A stretch of DNA of 64,000 bases from JAWLHU01 sp041690255 (lineage in GTDB: Bacteria > Bacillota > Sulfobacillia > Symbiobacteriales > Symbiobacteriaceae): the NCBI GenBank assembly GCA_041690255.1, contig JAWLHU010000007.1:186001-250000 (forward strand), given 5' to 3'. Below the pieces are notes generated by a model. The model ran no database searches. It saw only the letters and a list, made by a program, of their open reading frames with translations, and was not told where the DNA came from. Both the position numbers and the translations under genes were made by a program. Below are positions 7,908 through 15,780 of the stretch, piece after piece. Positions within the stretch are counted from its first letter, which is position 1. Each line of letters starts with the position of its first letter.

Positions 7908-10295
7908 ATGAACCCCACCCAGCGCGCCGGTCTGCGCACCCTGGTCCATTCGCTCCTGCCTACGCTCGGGCGAGAGGCGCTGCTCGACCTGCTCGCCCGC
8001 TGCCTGGAAGCCGGCCCGGACGCCTTGCCGCCGGAACTCGCCGACCCAATGTTGGAAGCACTCTGGGCCCAGCCGGAAACCCTCGGCTGGGCTCATCAGT
8101 ATGCCCAGGAGGCGGTGAAGGAGCAAGCCTACGACCGGCTGTTGAAGGTGGGGCAGAAGGTACAAGCCCACGAGATCCCAGCGGTGACCCAGCTCTTCAC
8201 CCCGGCCTGGATTGTGCAGTTCCTCGTGCAGAACAGCCTGGGCCGGCTCTGGCTGGAGATGCACCCGGACTCGGCCTTGCGGGCGGAATGGACCTGGCTT
8301 CTGCCCGAGGCCTCGGACGTCGCGGGGCAGCGGTCGTGGACCCTGGAACGGGGGCCGGTCCTCGCAAGGGAGATTCGGGTTCTCGATCCCGCCTGCGGGG
8401 CGATGCACTTCGGTCTCGGCGCCTACGACCTGCTGGCTCGCTGCTATGAGGAGGAGTTGGATCGGGCGGGCGAGCCTGGCTGGCCGGCGCAGCCTTCGGT
8501 CACCGAGGCAGTCGAGATCCCTGCGGCGATCCTGACGGAGAACCTCTACGGCCTGGAGATCGACCCAAAGGTGCTGCGCGTAGCTTCCTGGGCGCTGCGG
8601 CTCAAGGCTCGCGTGCAGGCAGAGCCCAACCTGTTCTGCCTGCCGGCCCCGCTGGGCGCCCTGGACCGGAGCGCCGGCCCGACCGGCCACTTCCATGTGG
8701 TCCTGACCAACCCGCCCTACCTGGCCCGTAAGAACGCTGATCCCACCCTGGCCGACCACCTGGAGGCCCACTACCCCGAAGGGAAGGGGGACCTCTACAC
8801 AGCCTTTCTGCTCCGCTGTTTGGAGTGGCTGGCCCCGGGAGGCCGGCTCGGTATGATCGCCCAGTCGAGCTTCATGTTTATCGGCTCGTACGAAGGGCTG
8901 CGCAGCCGGGTACTGGCGCAGGTCGCAATCGAAGGCGTAGCCCACCTGGGACCCGGCGCCTTTGCTGAACTGGGCGGTGAGAAGGTGAACACGGCGGCCT
9001 TCGTGCTTCGCCGGGAGGATCAGCCGGAGCGGCGGGACCGGGCGGTCGGGACGTACATCCGCCTGCTGGATGGCGGCGAGGAGGAGAAGCGGGTCGCCCT
9101 GCACGCGGCCCTCCAACCCGGAGCCATGGACAGGCTCTTCACCACTCCGCAGGCTGCCTACGGCGCCCTGACCGGCGCTCCCTGGCTCTACTGGGTTCCC
9201 GCCGACCTGCGCAAGCGCTACCAGCAGGGCGACCGGCTCGGCAATCACGCCCGGTTCTGCCGGGGGATCACCACCGCCGACAACGCCCGGTTCGTGCGCT
9301 ATTGGTGGGAGGTAGGGCTCGAGGCGATCGACTTCACCCGCCGCTCGATCGATGAGGCCGCCGTATCGGAGAAGCGCTGGTTCCCCTACATGAAGGGGGG
9401 TGGACCGGTCCGCTGGTATGGCAACATCCTCCATGTCGTGGACTGGGCGAATGGGGGGCGGGCCTTGCGGGAGTCAGGGAAGGCCGCAGTCCGGAACCTG
9501 CCCTACCAGTTCCGGGAGGGCGTCACCTACTCGTCCGTGACCGGGGGCTCGCTCACAGCCCGGTTCATGGATCCCGGCTTCCTCTTTGACCAGGCTTCCA
9601 ACGCCCTTTTCGTGCATGACCCGGCGGATCAACCCCTCCTGCTGGCCCTGCTCAACCATCCGGTCGCAGGTTTTACCGTGGGCTTCAACCCGACCGTCAA
9701 CATTGTCGAGGCCGATCTGAACCGGATTCCCTGGCCCCGAGTAGACCGGAGGCTCGTCGCCCGACAGGTGGCCCGGTGCGTTGACCTTGCACGGCAGATC
9801 GATCGGCAGAATCCGCTCAGCCCCTACTTCCAGCAGCCATCCGGCGACGATGGACTCCACGGCCGGCTGCGGCGGGCGGAGGCCACCCTTAACCACCTGA
9901 TCGATGAAGCCCTGGGGCTCTCCCCCGAGGCCCTCCGCCTCATGCAGCCCCGACCGGCGAAGACCGAGGCACCGCCAGACCCCCGGGAGATATGGGTCTC
10001 CTATGCGCTCGGCGTGCTGCTCGGTCGCTGTCGCCCGGGCTCCTATGGTGGCGGTCCCATCCTGACCAACTGCTGGACCCGGCTGGCGCCTCTGGTGCGG
10101 CCGGACCGGCGCATAGCTGCGGGCGAGGCGCCCCAGGCGGTGGCCGAGGTGCTGACCATCCTGCAGCAGGAGCCGCCCGATTGGGACCTCACCGCCTACC
10201 TGGCCCGGACCTACGCAAAAGCGCACGCCCGGAGCCACAAGCAGCGCCCGGTATTCCGGCTCGATGACCAGCACTGGACCTGCCGCATGGCATGA
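7908..10295 (+). CDS. PglX-like adenine-specific DNA methyltransferase (orphan)
   Basis: This 795-residue protein resembles the BREX PglX / Eco57I class of N6-adenine methyltransferases. A helical N-terminus leads to the PglX-type segment TQLFTPAWIVQFLVQNSLGR (about 94-113). Then come SAM-binding motif I as DPACGAMHFG (about 160-169; the usual form is DPACGSGHF) and catalytic motif IV NPPY (about 268-271). The C-terminal 400 residues look like target recognition. PglX is usually about 1200 residues, so this is short. It lies 74 bases after the TadG-like gene with no terminator between, and no BREX or restriction partner is in the window. AGGAGG precedes the ATG. Confidence 0.8.
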   Translation: MNPTQRAGLRTLVHSLLPTLGREALLDLLARCLEAGPDALPPELADPMLEALWAQPETLGWAHQYAQEAVKEQAYDRLLKVGQKVQAHEIPAVTQLFTPAWIVQFLVQNSLGRLWLEMHPDSALRAEWTWLLPEASDVAGQRSWTLERGPVLAREIRVLDPACGAMHFGLGAYDLLARCYEEELDRAGEPGWPAQPSVTEAVEIPAAILTENLYGLEIDPKVLRVASWALRLKARVQAEPNLFCLPAPLGALDRSAGPTGHFHVVLTNPPYLARKNADPTLADHLEAHYPEGKGDLYTAFLLRCLEWLAPGGRLGMIAQSSFMFIGSYEGLRSRVLAQVAIEGVAHLGPGAFAELGGEKVNTAAFVLRREDQPERRDRAVGTYIRLLDGGEEEKRVALHAALQPGAMDRLFTTPQAAYGALTGAPWLYWVPADLRKRYQQGDRLGNHARFCRGITTADNARFVRYWWEVGLEAIDFTRRSIDEAAVSEKRWFPYMKGGGPVRWYGNILHVVDWANGGRALRESGKAAVRNLPYQFREGVTYSSVTGGSLTARFMDPGFLFDQASNALFVHDPADQPLLLALLNHPVAGFTVGFNPTVNIVEADLNRIPWPRVDRRLVARQVARCVDLARQIDRQNPLSPYFQQPSGDDGLHGRLRRAEATLNHLIDEALGLSPEALRLMQPRPAKTEAPPDPREIWVSYALGVLLGRCRPGSYGGGPILTNCWTRLAPLVRPDRRIAAGEAPQAVAEVLTILQQEPPDWDLTAYLARTYAKAHARSHKQRPVFRLDDQHWTCRMA

Positions 10296-10300
10296 CAGAA

Positions 10301-10324
10301 CCCGCCCAGATCCGGGCGGGCTTT
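10301..10324 (+). terminator. Intrinsic terminator after the methyltransferase gene
   Basis: CCCGCCC (10301-10307) pairs with GGGCGGG (10314-10320), followed by a short CTTT tail. It may also serve the convergent minus-strand gene that ends at 10394. Confidence 0.65.
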
Positions 10325-10393
10325 CGCGAAGAGGGGGGAGCAGCTTGAGTCAGGCCATGGCCTGGAGCCGATCCCCGGCGGTGACTGGGTCGC

Positions 10394-11302
10394 CTACCGT
10401 GCCGACCGCAGGTAGGAGAGCCCTTCGGCCAGCGGGGTCAGTTCGATCTTGAGATCCCGGAGCAAGGCCGTGTTGTCCACGTGCTCCTCCATCATCACAA
10501 AGTCTACGGCGCTCGGTGAGAGCGGTGGGGTGGGCAGGATTGCCATGGGGGCGGTGGCCAGTTTCATAAACCAGACAGGGTGATGCACCAGCGGCTTCCG
10601 CTTGCCCATGGCCTTCAGCATGGTCGTAATGATCTCATCCATGGTGAGTTCCTCCGGCCCGCCAAGCTCGTAGACCTTGTCAGAAGCCACAGGGTTTGCG
10701 ACACAGGCCGCGACCGCTTCACCGACATCATCCACGTGGACGGGCTGCACCTTGGTCTTCCCGTCACCGATCACGGGAATGAACGGGAGTACGCGGGCGA
10801 AGGTCGCAAACTTGTTCAGGCTGCGATCCTCGGCGCCATAGACCCAGGAGGGCCTCAGGATCGAGTAGGTCATGCCGCTCTCCCGGACCGCCTTCTCCGC
10901 CATGTTCTTGGCCACGAACCAGGGCTCGGTCCGACCGGGGCGGGTGCCGGCGCCGGAGAGGTAGATAAACTGTTTGACGCCGCTCTTCCGCGCCGCGTTG
11001 ACCAACCGGACGGTGCCCTCACCATCCACCTTGATATAGGTGTAGCCCTTGCTCGGCTTCTCCACCGGATGGTTCGGAAACTGGACAGCGGCGATCACCA
11101 CATCTACTCCGGACATGGCCCGCTCGAGCGAGGCACTGTCGGCCACATCGCCCTGGCGCAGGTCGGCGCCAGCCGGGACCCTGCCGCGTGCCTGGTCGGG
11201 ATTTCGGCTCATGACGATCACCCGATCTCCGCGCTTCAGCACGTGCCTGACTATGTGCGAACCGATAAAGCCGGTACCGCCGGCGACAAGTACAACTGCC
11301 AC
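10394..11302 (-). CDS. NAD(P)-binding SDR-family protein (NDUFA9-like atypical SDR)
   Basis: The start is GTG 11302, six bases from an AAGGAGGAG site; the open frame extends further upstream but without homology-like sequence. The 302-residue product opens with a Rossmann nucleotide-binding motif VLVAGGTGFIGSHIV and continues with atypical-SDR features (ADLRQGDVADSASLERAM, YLSGAGT, WVYGAEDRS, VHVDDVGEAVAACV). Such proteins are quinone/NAD-linked or structural relatives of complex I subunit NDUFA9; the substrate is unknown. It is a single gene convergent with the methyltransferase. Confidence 0.8.
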   Translation of the reverse strand: MAVVLVAGGTGFIGSHIVRHVLKRGDRVIVMSRNPDQARGRVPAGADLRQGDVADSASLERAMSGVDVVIAAVQFPNHPVEKPSKGYTYIKVDGEGTVRLVNAARKSGVKQFIYLSGAGTRPGRTEPWFVAKNMAEKAVRESGMTYSILRPSWVYGAEDRSLNKFATFARVLPFIPVIGDGKTKVQPVHVDDVGEAVAACVANPVASDKVYELGGPEELTMDEIITTMLKAMGKRKPLVHHPVWFMKLATAPMAILPTPPLSPSAVDFVMMEEHVDNTALLRDLKIELTPLAEGLSYLRSAR

Positions 11303-11447
11303 ACTCTTCTCCTCCTTGGACCAGTTCGTGTCCCCATCGTACAGGAGGAGAATGCTGTACGGAAGGGAGAATGCGGACCGCTGTCCGAGAACGGTCATAG
11401 AATGACCCGCTTTAGCAGTCCTGTGGCCGAGAGCCGCCTTAGAAGGA

Positions 11448-11475
11448 GAAAAAAAGCCCCGGCGACTAACGCCGG
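11448..11475 (-). terminator. Intrinsic terminator of the ArsR gene
   Basis: On the minus strand CCGGCG-TTAGT-CGCCGG is followed by GGC and a run of at least seven T. The stem includes the stop codon of the ArsR gene. Confidence 0.8.
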
Positions 11476-11828
11476 AGCTCACTTTCGGAGAGAGAGATCG
11501 TGTTATGAAGGATTGACTGCTCACGCTTCAACTGCTCACGGAGCACCATGCGAATCATCCCACACGCTTCGAGCACCGACGGATCCGCCAGCCGGTAAAG
11601 GATATTGCTCCCCTGCCTCTGGCTATCCAGGATACCAGCCTGCTTCATGGCATGAAGGTGTTGCGAGGCGTTGGCAGGCGTGGTATCAAGGGCGGTGGCA
11701 ATATCGCCGGCATTCATTTCGCCACTCCGCAAGAGATAAACGATCTGAAGCCGCTTGACATTGCCCAAGGCCTTGCAGATATCAGCCTGGCGCTCAAGCA
11801 GGCGCAGGTCCAATTCGTCCACGGCCAT
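11466..11828 (-). CDS. ArsR-family repressor, possible persulfide/redox sensor
   Basis: A winged-helix ArsR protein of 120 residues from ATG 11828; the GTG two codons further (11822) has the better distance to the AGAGGAGG site and may be the true start. The recognition helix region is TTPANASQHLHAMKQAG. It carries two cysteines, one in the first helix (ADICKALGN) and one in the last helix (LEACGMIRM). This pair resembles the arrangement in SqrR/BigR persulfide sensors. The gene is divergent from a DUF302-rhodanese-membrane protein cluster, which fits a sulfur-stress regulator (inference). Confidence 0.8.
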   Translation of the reverse strand: MAVDELDLRLLERQADICKALGNVKRLQIVYLLRSGEMNAGDIATALDTTPANASQHLHAMKQAGILDSQRQGSNILYRLADPSVLEACGMIRMVLREQLKREQSILHNTISLSESELRR

Positions 11829-11838
11829 CCTCCTCTGC

Positions 11839-11859
11839 ACTTTAATGGTACACTTAAGT
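11839..11859. promoter_or_regulatory. Imperfect dyad, candidate ArsR operator
   Basis: ACTTTAATGG-T-ACACTTAAGT is a dyad with 7 of 10 positions paired, 11 bases upstream of the ArsR ATG. ArsR-family proteins typically autoregulate through such sites. Confidence 0.35.
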
Positions 11860-11895
11860 TTATCATAGGTTTTCCAAGGTGTCACGGACTATTTC

Positions 11896-11926
11896 ATTTG
11901 ACACATTTTCAAATCCGTGTTAAGGT
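11896..11926 (+). promoter_or_regulatory. Promoter with overlapping dyad upstream of the DUF302 gene
   Basis: TTGACA at 11898-11903, a 17-base spacer and an extended -10 (TGT-TAAGGT, 11918-11926) form a convincing promoter. A perfect dyad ATTTGA-N7-TCAAAT (11896-11914) covers the -35, placing a repressor, plausibly the divergent ArsR protein, over the polymerase site. Confidence 0.6.
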
Positions 11927-11956
11927 ATCTCTGTGGGGATTAAAGGACTCGCTTAA

Positions 11957-12367
11957 ATGATGACGTGGGGGGTTTTTCCGATGGAGTTCAGCAAGGTTGT
12001 GGGGACCACCAAGAGCGTGGCAGAGGCGGTTGCGGCGATCGAGGCAGCTCTGCCCGCTCGGAAGTTCGCTGTTCTCTGGCAGATGGATATGAACAAGACC
12101 CTGGAGGGAAAGGGTCTTTCTCTGGCGCATGAGGTGCGGATTCTGGAGGTCTGCAGCGCTCCCCGGGCGAAGGAAGCTGTGGAGACCAACCCGGAGGTCG
12201 CCTTCTTCCTGCCGTGCAAGATCGTGGTCAAGCGGGTTGACGGCGAGACGACGATCGGGCTGGCCCGTCCCACGCTCCTGATTGATCTTGTGGGCGATTC
12301 CCGCCTCATGGGGATGGCTACCGAGGTCGAAGCAGCTCTCATGGAAGCGATCGAGGAGGCCAGGTAA
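11957..12367 (+). CDS. DUF302-domain protein
   Basis: A protein of 136 residues from ATG 11957 or 128 from ATG 11981; the inner start (MEFSKVVGTT) agrees better with the usual DUF302 N-terminus. It shows the DUF302 pattern: AVLWQMDMNKTLEGKG, then the HEVRILEVCSAPRA and VAFFLPCKIVVKR strands. The biochemical role is unknown, but DUF302 genes commonly sit with rhodaneses and sulfide or persulfide functions, as here: the rhodanese gene begins two bases after the stop. Confidence 0.8.
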   Translation: MMTWGVFPMEFSKVVGTTKSVAEAVAAIEAALPARKFAVLWQMDMNKTLEGKGLSLAHEVRILEVCSAPRAKEAVETNPEVAFFLPCKIVVKRVDGETTIGLARPTLLIDLVGDSRLMGMATEVEAALMEAIEEAR

Positions 12368-12368
12368 G

Positions 12369-12743
12369 ATGAACTGGGGGCTCTGGGCGCTGCTCGCCCT
12401 GCTCGTGCTGGTACTGGGACGTCAGTTCCTCGCACAGCGGGGCGTAGTCAACATTCCCGCCGATGAAGTCAAGCGCCGCCTGGAGGCCAGGGAGAAGCTC
12501 GTGGTGGTCGACGTGCGCGAGGAGCACGAGTACCGCGCCGGCCATATCCCCGGAGCCATTCTTGTCCCGCTCAGCCGGCTTGAGCACGAGTCGAAGAAGC
12601 TGAAGAAGGACGCTGAGCTGGTCCTGGTCTGCCGGAGTGGCAACCGGAGCGTGACGGCCTATCATAAGCTGAAGGCCCTGGGTTTCGCGAACCTGAAGAA
12701 CATGCCTGGCGGAATGAACCGCTGGACCGGGAAGACGCAATAG
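12369..12743 (+). CDS. Membrane-anchored rhodanese-like sulfurtransferase
   Basis: A 124-residue protein: one N-terminal membrane helix (about residues 3-20) followed by a single rhodanese domain with VVVDVREEHEYRAGHIPGA. The active-site loop is CRSGNRS (catalytic Cys about residue 89). Single-domain rhodaneses carry persulfide sulfur. The anchor would place the domain either at the inner face or outside; the basic/hydrophobic order alone does not decide. It follows the DUF302 gene by one base. Confidence 0.9.
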   Translation: MNWGLWALLALLVLVLGRQFLAQRGVVNIPADEVKRRLEAREKLVVVDVREEHEYRAGHIPGAILVPLSRLEHESKKLKKDAELVLVCRSGNRSVTAYHKLKALGFANLKNMPGGMNRWTGKTQ

Positions 12744-12754
12744 CGAAGGAATTG

Positions 12755-12803
12755 GCCCGCTCATGCCGAACCCTGACCAGGGAAGGAGGCTGAGCGGGCT
12801 TTG
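12755..12803 (+). terminator. Terminator-like hairpin enclosing the next gene's ribosome binding site
   Basis: GCCCGCTCA (12755-12763) pairs exactly with TGAGCGGGC (12791-12799), followed by TTTG. The loop contains a smaller hairpin (CCCT-GACC-AGGG) and the GGAAGGAGG binding site of the following TTG-initiated gene, whose start codon falls in the T-rich tail. Confidence 0.5.
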
Positions 12804-13172
12804 AATTTAGTCCTTTGGAAGCAGATCGGGGTGATCCTGCTCTCGAGTCTCAATGCTGTGCTCCTGGGGTGGGCGCTTCTCACTCACCGGAAGGGTCGGG
12901 GTATGCCGGGGGGCTACTATCGACTGCTACCGGTCAGTTCATTGATCGCGTTCTTTCAGGTGGGCATGGGTCTGTACTTCCTATGGCAGGGTCGGGTTGT
13001 CATGCCCATGCACCTGTTCTACGGGATCCTTGTTGGTTCGGGCGCCCTGGCCCAGTTGCTTGTCAGGCCCGGGACTGCCCTGGGGCAGAAGTACCGGGGA
13101 AAACCTCTGGTCCACGCTGTCCTGTCGCTCTTTGTGGGACTGCTCGCGGCTCGAAGCTGGATGGCCGGTTAG
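12801..13172 (+). CDS. Hypothetical four-helix membrane protein
   Basis: A 123-residue protein with four predicted membrane helices (about residues 6-26, 40-62, 68-88 and 102-120) and a basic loop THRKGRG. No family is recognised. The start is TTG at 12801, 11 bases after GGAAGGAGG, which lies inside a hairpin loop. It is downstream of the DUF302-rhodanese pair and may be cotranscribed by readthrough of that hairpin, which suggests a sulfur- or redox-related membrane role (inference only). Confidence 0.65.
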   Translation: MNLVLWKQIGVILLSSLNAVLLGWALLTHRKGRGMPGGYYRLLPVSSLIAFFQVGMGLYFLWQGRVVMPMHLFYGILVGSGALAQLLVRPGTALGQKYRGKPLVHAVLSLFVGLLAARSWMAG

Positions 13173-13195
13173 TGGCTCGACTTCGAAAGCACTGC

Positions 13196-14116
13196 TCACC
13201 AGCCCGCTCGCAGAGCCACCCGCAGGATTCGCCCAAGCAGGGCGCCTCCAAGGATCCAGAGGAGGGAGGCCACCAGCAGGACCTGTCCCACCGGTAGCAT
13301 GATCGGGAAGTACTTCCAAATGAACTCCATCAACCGGAAGAAGAGGTAGTAGAGAAAGGCCGCAATTGCCCATCCTACCAAGGTGAGGCGGCTCAGGTTC
13401 ATCAGGTGCAGAATAACAGCTTGCCACGCCGCACCCCCGCCCAAGGATCGGGCCAGGAGATTCTCGGCCTCCTCCAGGCCAGGGCTCCGGCGCAGCGCCT
13501 CCCGGAAGGCTCGGCGGGCATCGCCGACGGCTCCCGTTCCCATGTGAAGTCTCCCTTCGTGCAGGAAACTTGCCGGCTCGCCCGGCTGGAGCCGCTGCGC
13601 CTGACGGAACTGCTCCAGTGCCCCACCCCGGTCGCCCTGTGCCTGGAGAGCTAGACCCAACTCGTTGAGGGTGGCCACGTGCTCCGGGTCTAGCGTGAGC
13701 GACTGCCGGGCGGTCCGGATGGCCAGGTCAAGCTGCCCGCTCCTCCGCTGGCACTCGGCCAGATTGGCCAGGTAGAACGGCTCGGCGGGCATGAGTTGCA
13801 TCGCTGCCCGCGCCGCCTCGGTCGCCCTGTCCCAGTGGCCCTGGCCGGCCTCCCCCCGGCTTAGAGCCCTGTGGAGCCAGGCCTGGCGGGGCTCCTGCTC
13901 CAACGCCGCATGCGCTGTCTTGGATGCCTCCTCATACCGCTCCAGCTCGGCCAGGCTCGCTGAGGCGACACCCAGAACGCCCGGCAGGAGCGGCCCCTGC
14001 TTTGAGAGCTCATCGACCTCGGCCAGGAGGGCCGTGTGCAGACCCCTCTCGTGAATGGCAAGCAGCCGCTGGGCATCAGCGTCGAGGTGCGCCAATTCCT
14101 GCTTGGTGATGATCAT
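13196..14116 (-). CDS. TPR-repeat membrane protein
   Basis: A 306-residue protein. Residues about 40-215 form tetratricopeptide repeats (for example AEPFYLANLAECQRRSGQLD and HVATLNELGLALQAQGDRGG), which mediate protein-protein contacts. The C-terminal third has two membrane helices (about 240-262 and 272-296) flanked by basic residues. Start ATG 14116 follows AAAGGGG at ten bases. The partner is unknown. It is a single gene facing the preceding cluster. Confidence 0.8.
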   Translation of the reverse strand: MIITKQELAHLDADAQRLLAIHERGLHTALLAEVDELSKQGPLLPGVLGVASASLAELERYEEASKTAHAALEQEPRQAWLHRALSRGEAGQGHWDRATEAARAAMQLMPAEPFYLANLAECQRRSGQLDLAIRTARQSLTLDPEHVATLNELGLALQAQGDRGGALEQFRQAQRLQPGEPASFLHEGRLHMGTGAVGDARRAFREALRRSPGLEEAENLLARSLGGGAAWQAVILHLMNLSRLTLVGWAIAAFLYYLFFRLMEFIWKYFPIMLPVGQVLLVASLLWILGGALLGRILRVALRAGW

Positions 14117-14207
14117 CCGCTTCCGGCCCCTTTCCTACACGAACCCATTCTCTCTGTTGATTCGTCTTACTCACAGACGAAACCCTTCCCGTCGGGAGGA
14201 GAAGCCA

Positions 14208-14660
14208 CTGCACCCCGCCCTCATGGTCTTTCTGATCTCGATCGTCCCGATCTTGGAGTTCAAAGCCGGGATTCCGCTTGGCATTGCCAAGGGGATCTCG
14301 CCAGTCTGGGCGACCTTGCTGGGGATTCTCGGGACCCTTGTGCAACTGCCCTTCAACCTGCTCTTTCTCAGGCTGCTGCGAAGCCTGGCCCAAAGGGTCC
14401 CTGCCGCCCGCCGGTTTCTCGTCTGGTCCCGCATGCGTGCCCGCAAGCACCGTCCGCTGATTCGCCGGTACGGTATCCTTGGCGTTGCCCTGATCGTCGG
14501 TGTGCCGATTCCCGGCACCGGCCTCTTCACGGGTACGGTTGCTGGTTCGCTGATCGGGCTGGACGACCGTTCCCTGGCCCTTGGTCTCTTGCTCGGGACC
14601 GTGGCCGCTGCGACTCTCGTAACCCTGGTCTCCACCGGAGTGCTCCACCTCTTCTGGTAA
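14208..14660 (+). CDS. Small multidrug-export family membrane protein (COG2426-like)
   Basis: A membrane protein of about 150 residues with the family pattern FLISIVPILEFKAGIPLGIA, a basic cytoplasmic loop (MRARKHRPLIRRYG) and the paired segment VGVPIPGTGLFTGTVAGSL. The family is annotated as putative small multidrug export, but its substrate is not established. The start is uncertain: GGGAGGAG at 14194-14201 is six bases from a CTG (14208), while the first ATG (14223) is 21 bases away and would trim the first helix. An open frame extends upstream over the divergent TPR gene and is not credible. Confidence 0.75.
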   Translation: MHPALMVFLISIVPILEFKAGIPLGIAKGISPVWATLLGILGTLVQLPFNLLFLRLLRSLAQRVPAARRFLVWSRMRARKHRPLIRRYGILGVALIVGVPIPGTGLFTGTVAGSLIGLDDRSLALGLLLGTVAAATLVTLVSTGVLHLFW

Positions 14661-14705
14661 CTGAGGAGTAACCACCAGTCATAATGAGCTGTGAATATGG
14701 CAGAT

Positions 14706-14748
14706 AGGGACTTCCAACCCTCACGGGGCCGGAAGTCCCTTTTTCTTT
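14706..14748. terminator. Bidirectional intrinsic terminator
   Basis: AGGGACTTCC (14706-14715) pairs with GGAAGTCCCT (14731-14740), followed on the plus strand by TTTTCTTT. It sits between two convergent genes. Confidence 0.85.
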
Positions 14749-14751
14749 GGG

Positions 14752-15780
14752 CTACGCGGCGTGAAACTGGCAGACCTGGTTCTTCCCGGCCTGCTTCGCG
14801 TCCTGGAGGGCCTGATCCGCCTCGACCAGGAGTTGGGTCTCTGTCGCACCAGGGTGGAGCGTCGCCACGCCGATCGAAATGGTAATCCGCACGGGTGGAT
14901 GCTCCCCACCGGGCAGGAACTCGTGCTCCGCAACAGTCACCCGCATGCGCTCCATTTCGGATGATGCTTCAGCGAGGGACGTCGCGGGTAGGAGCAAGAT
15001 GAACTCCTCCCCACCGTAGCGGGCGATCAGGTCCGTGGGCCGGCGGTGATCCAGCAGCAGGGTGGCCAGTTCCTCAAGAACTCGATCCGCCTGCGGATGG
15101 CCGATGCGTGCGTTCCATTGCTTGAAGTTGTCTACGTCGAGGATGGCGACGGAGAGGGGCTCCCGCCGCACCCGGTGATGCGCAACAGCCGCGGCCAGCG
15201 CTGACTGGAAATGGCGGAAGTTCGGCAGGTGCGTTTTGAAGTCGGTCAGAGCATCAACAATGGCCTTCTTCTCGGAGTGGGCCAGGAAGGCAGTGACAAT
15301 GCCGATCATCATGAGGTAGAGGCAGCGGATTGCGATCCGCTTCAGGTCGGTCTCGCCGAGGACAAACAGAATAGCCCACGTATAGAGGGTCGTACCGGCC
15401 AGGCCTGTCGCGATCGCCTGCCACATGCCCAGGACCAGGCCGGCCTCGGCCATGACCAGGAAGTAGAGAATGTAAGCATCGGTCCGCAGACCACCTCGAG
15501 CGACGACCAGGGCCGTGATCAGCATCAGGTCGGTGGAAAAAGCGATATACCATAGCCAGTGGTCCAGGCGGGTGTATGGGTACCGCAGTCGAACCTGCAG
15601 GATCACCGTGAGCAGGGCGAAGCCGCCCATTACGGCAGCCGTTGCTGCGGGGACGCTGACGGGGCTAAGACCCGCCAGGATCGGTGCGAGCACCAGCATG
15701 AACCATCGCATGCCGACAAAGAAGGAGCGCGAGGCTCTTGGCGCCGCAGTCAGAACCGACTGTCCGGAATCAGCCCTCAC
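14752..15780 (-). CDS. Membrane-bound diguanylate cyclase (GGDEF)
   Basis: A 342-residue protein: about six membrane helices in residues 20-165, then a GGDEF domain that makes c-di-GMP. Metal- and base-binding DVDNFK (about 215-220) and the active-site signature YGGEEF (about 255-260) are intact. RPTD, five residues before the signature, matches the RxxD inhibitory site, so product feedback is expected. The start is GTG 15780, seven bases after AAGGAGG. It is a single gene. The membrane sensor domain has no recognisable ligand signature. Confidence 0.92.
   Translation of the reverse strand: MRADSGQSVLTAAPRASRSFFVGMRWFMLVLAPILAGLSPVSVPAATAAVMGGFALLTVILQVRLRYPYTRLDHWLWYIAFSTDLMLITALVVARGGLRTDAYILYFLVMAEAGLVLGMWQAIATGLAGTTLYTWAILFVLGETDLKRIAIRCLYLMMIGIVTAFLAHSEKKAIVDALTDFKTHLPNFRHFQSALAAAVAHHRVRREPLSVAILDVDNFKQWNARIGHPQADRVLEELATLLLDHRRPTDLIARYGGEEFILLLPATSLAEASSEMERMRVTVAEHEFLPGGEHPPVRITISIGVATLHPGATETQLLVEADQALQDAKQAGKNQVCQFHAA

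Noticed and set aside
7890..9434. Long minus-strand frame of 514 codons opposite the methyltransferase gene
   Set aside because: It is a shadow on the opposite strand; the plus-strand frame has clear motifs (NPPY, DPACG) and a binding site.
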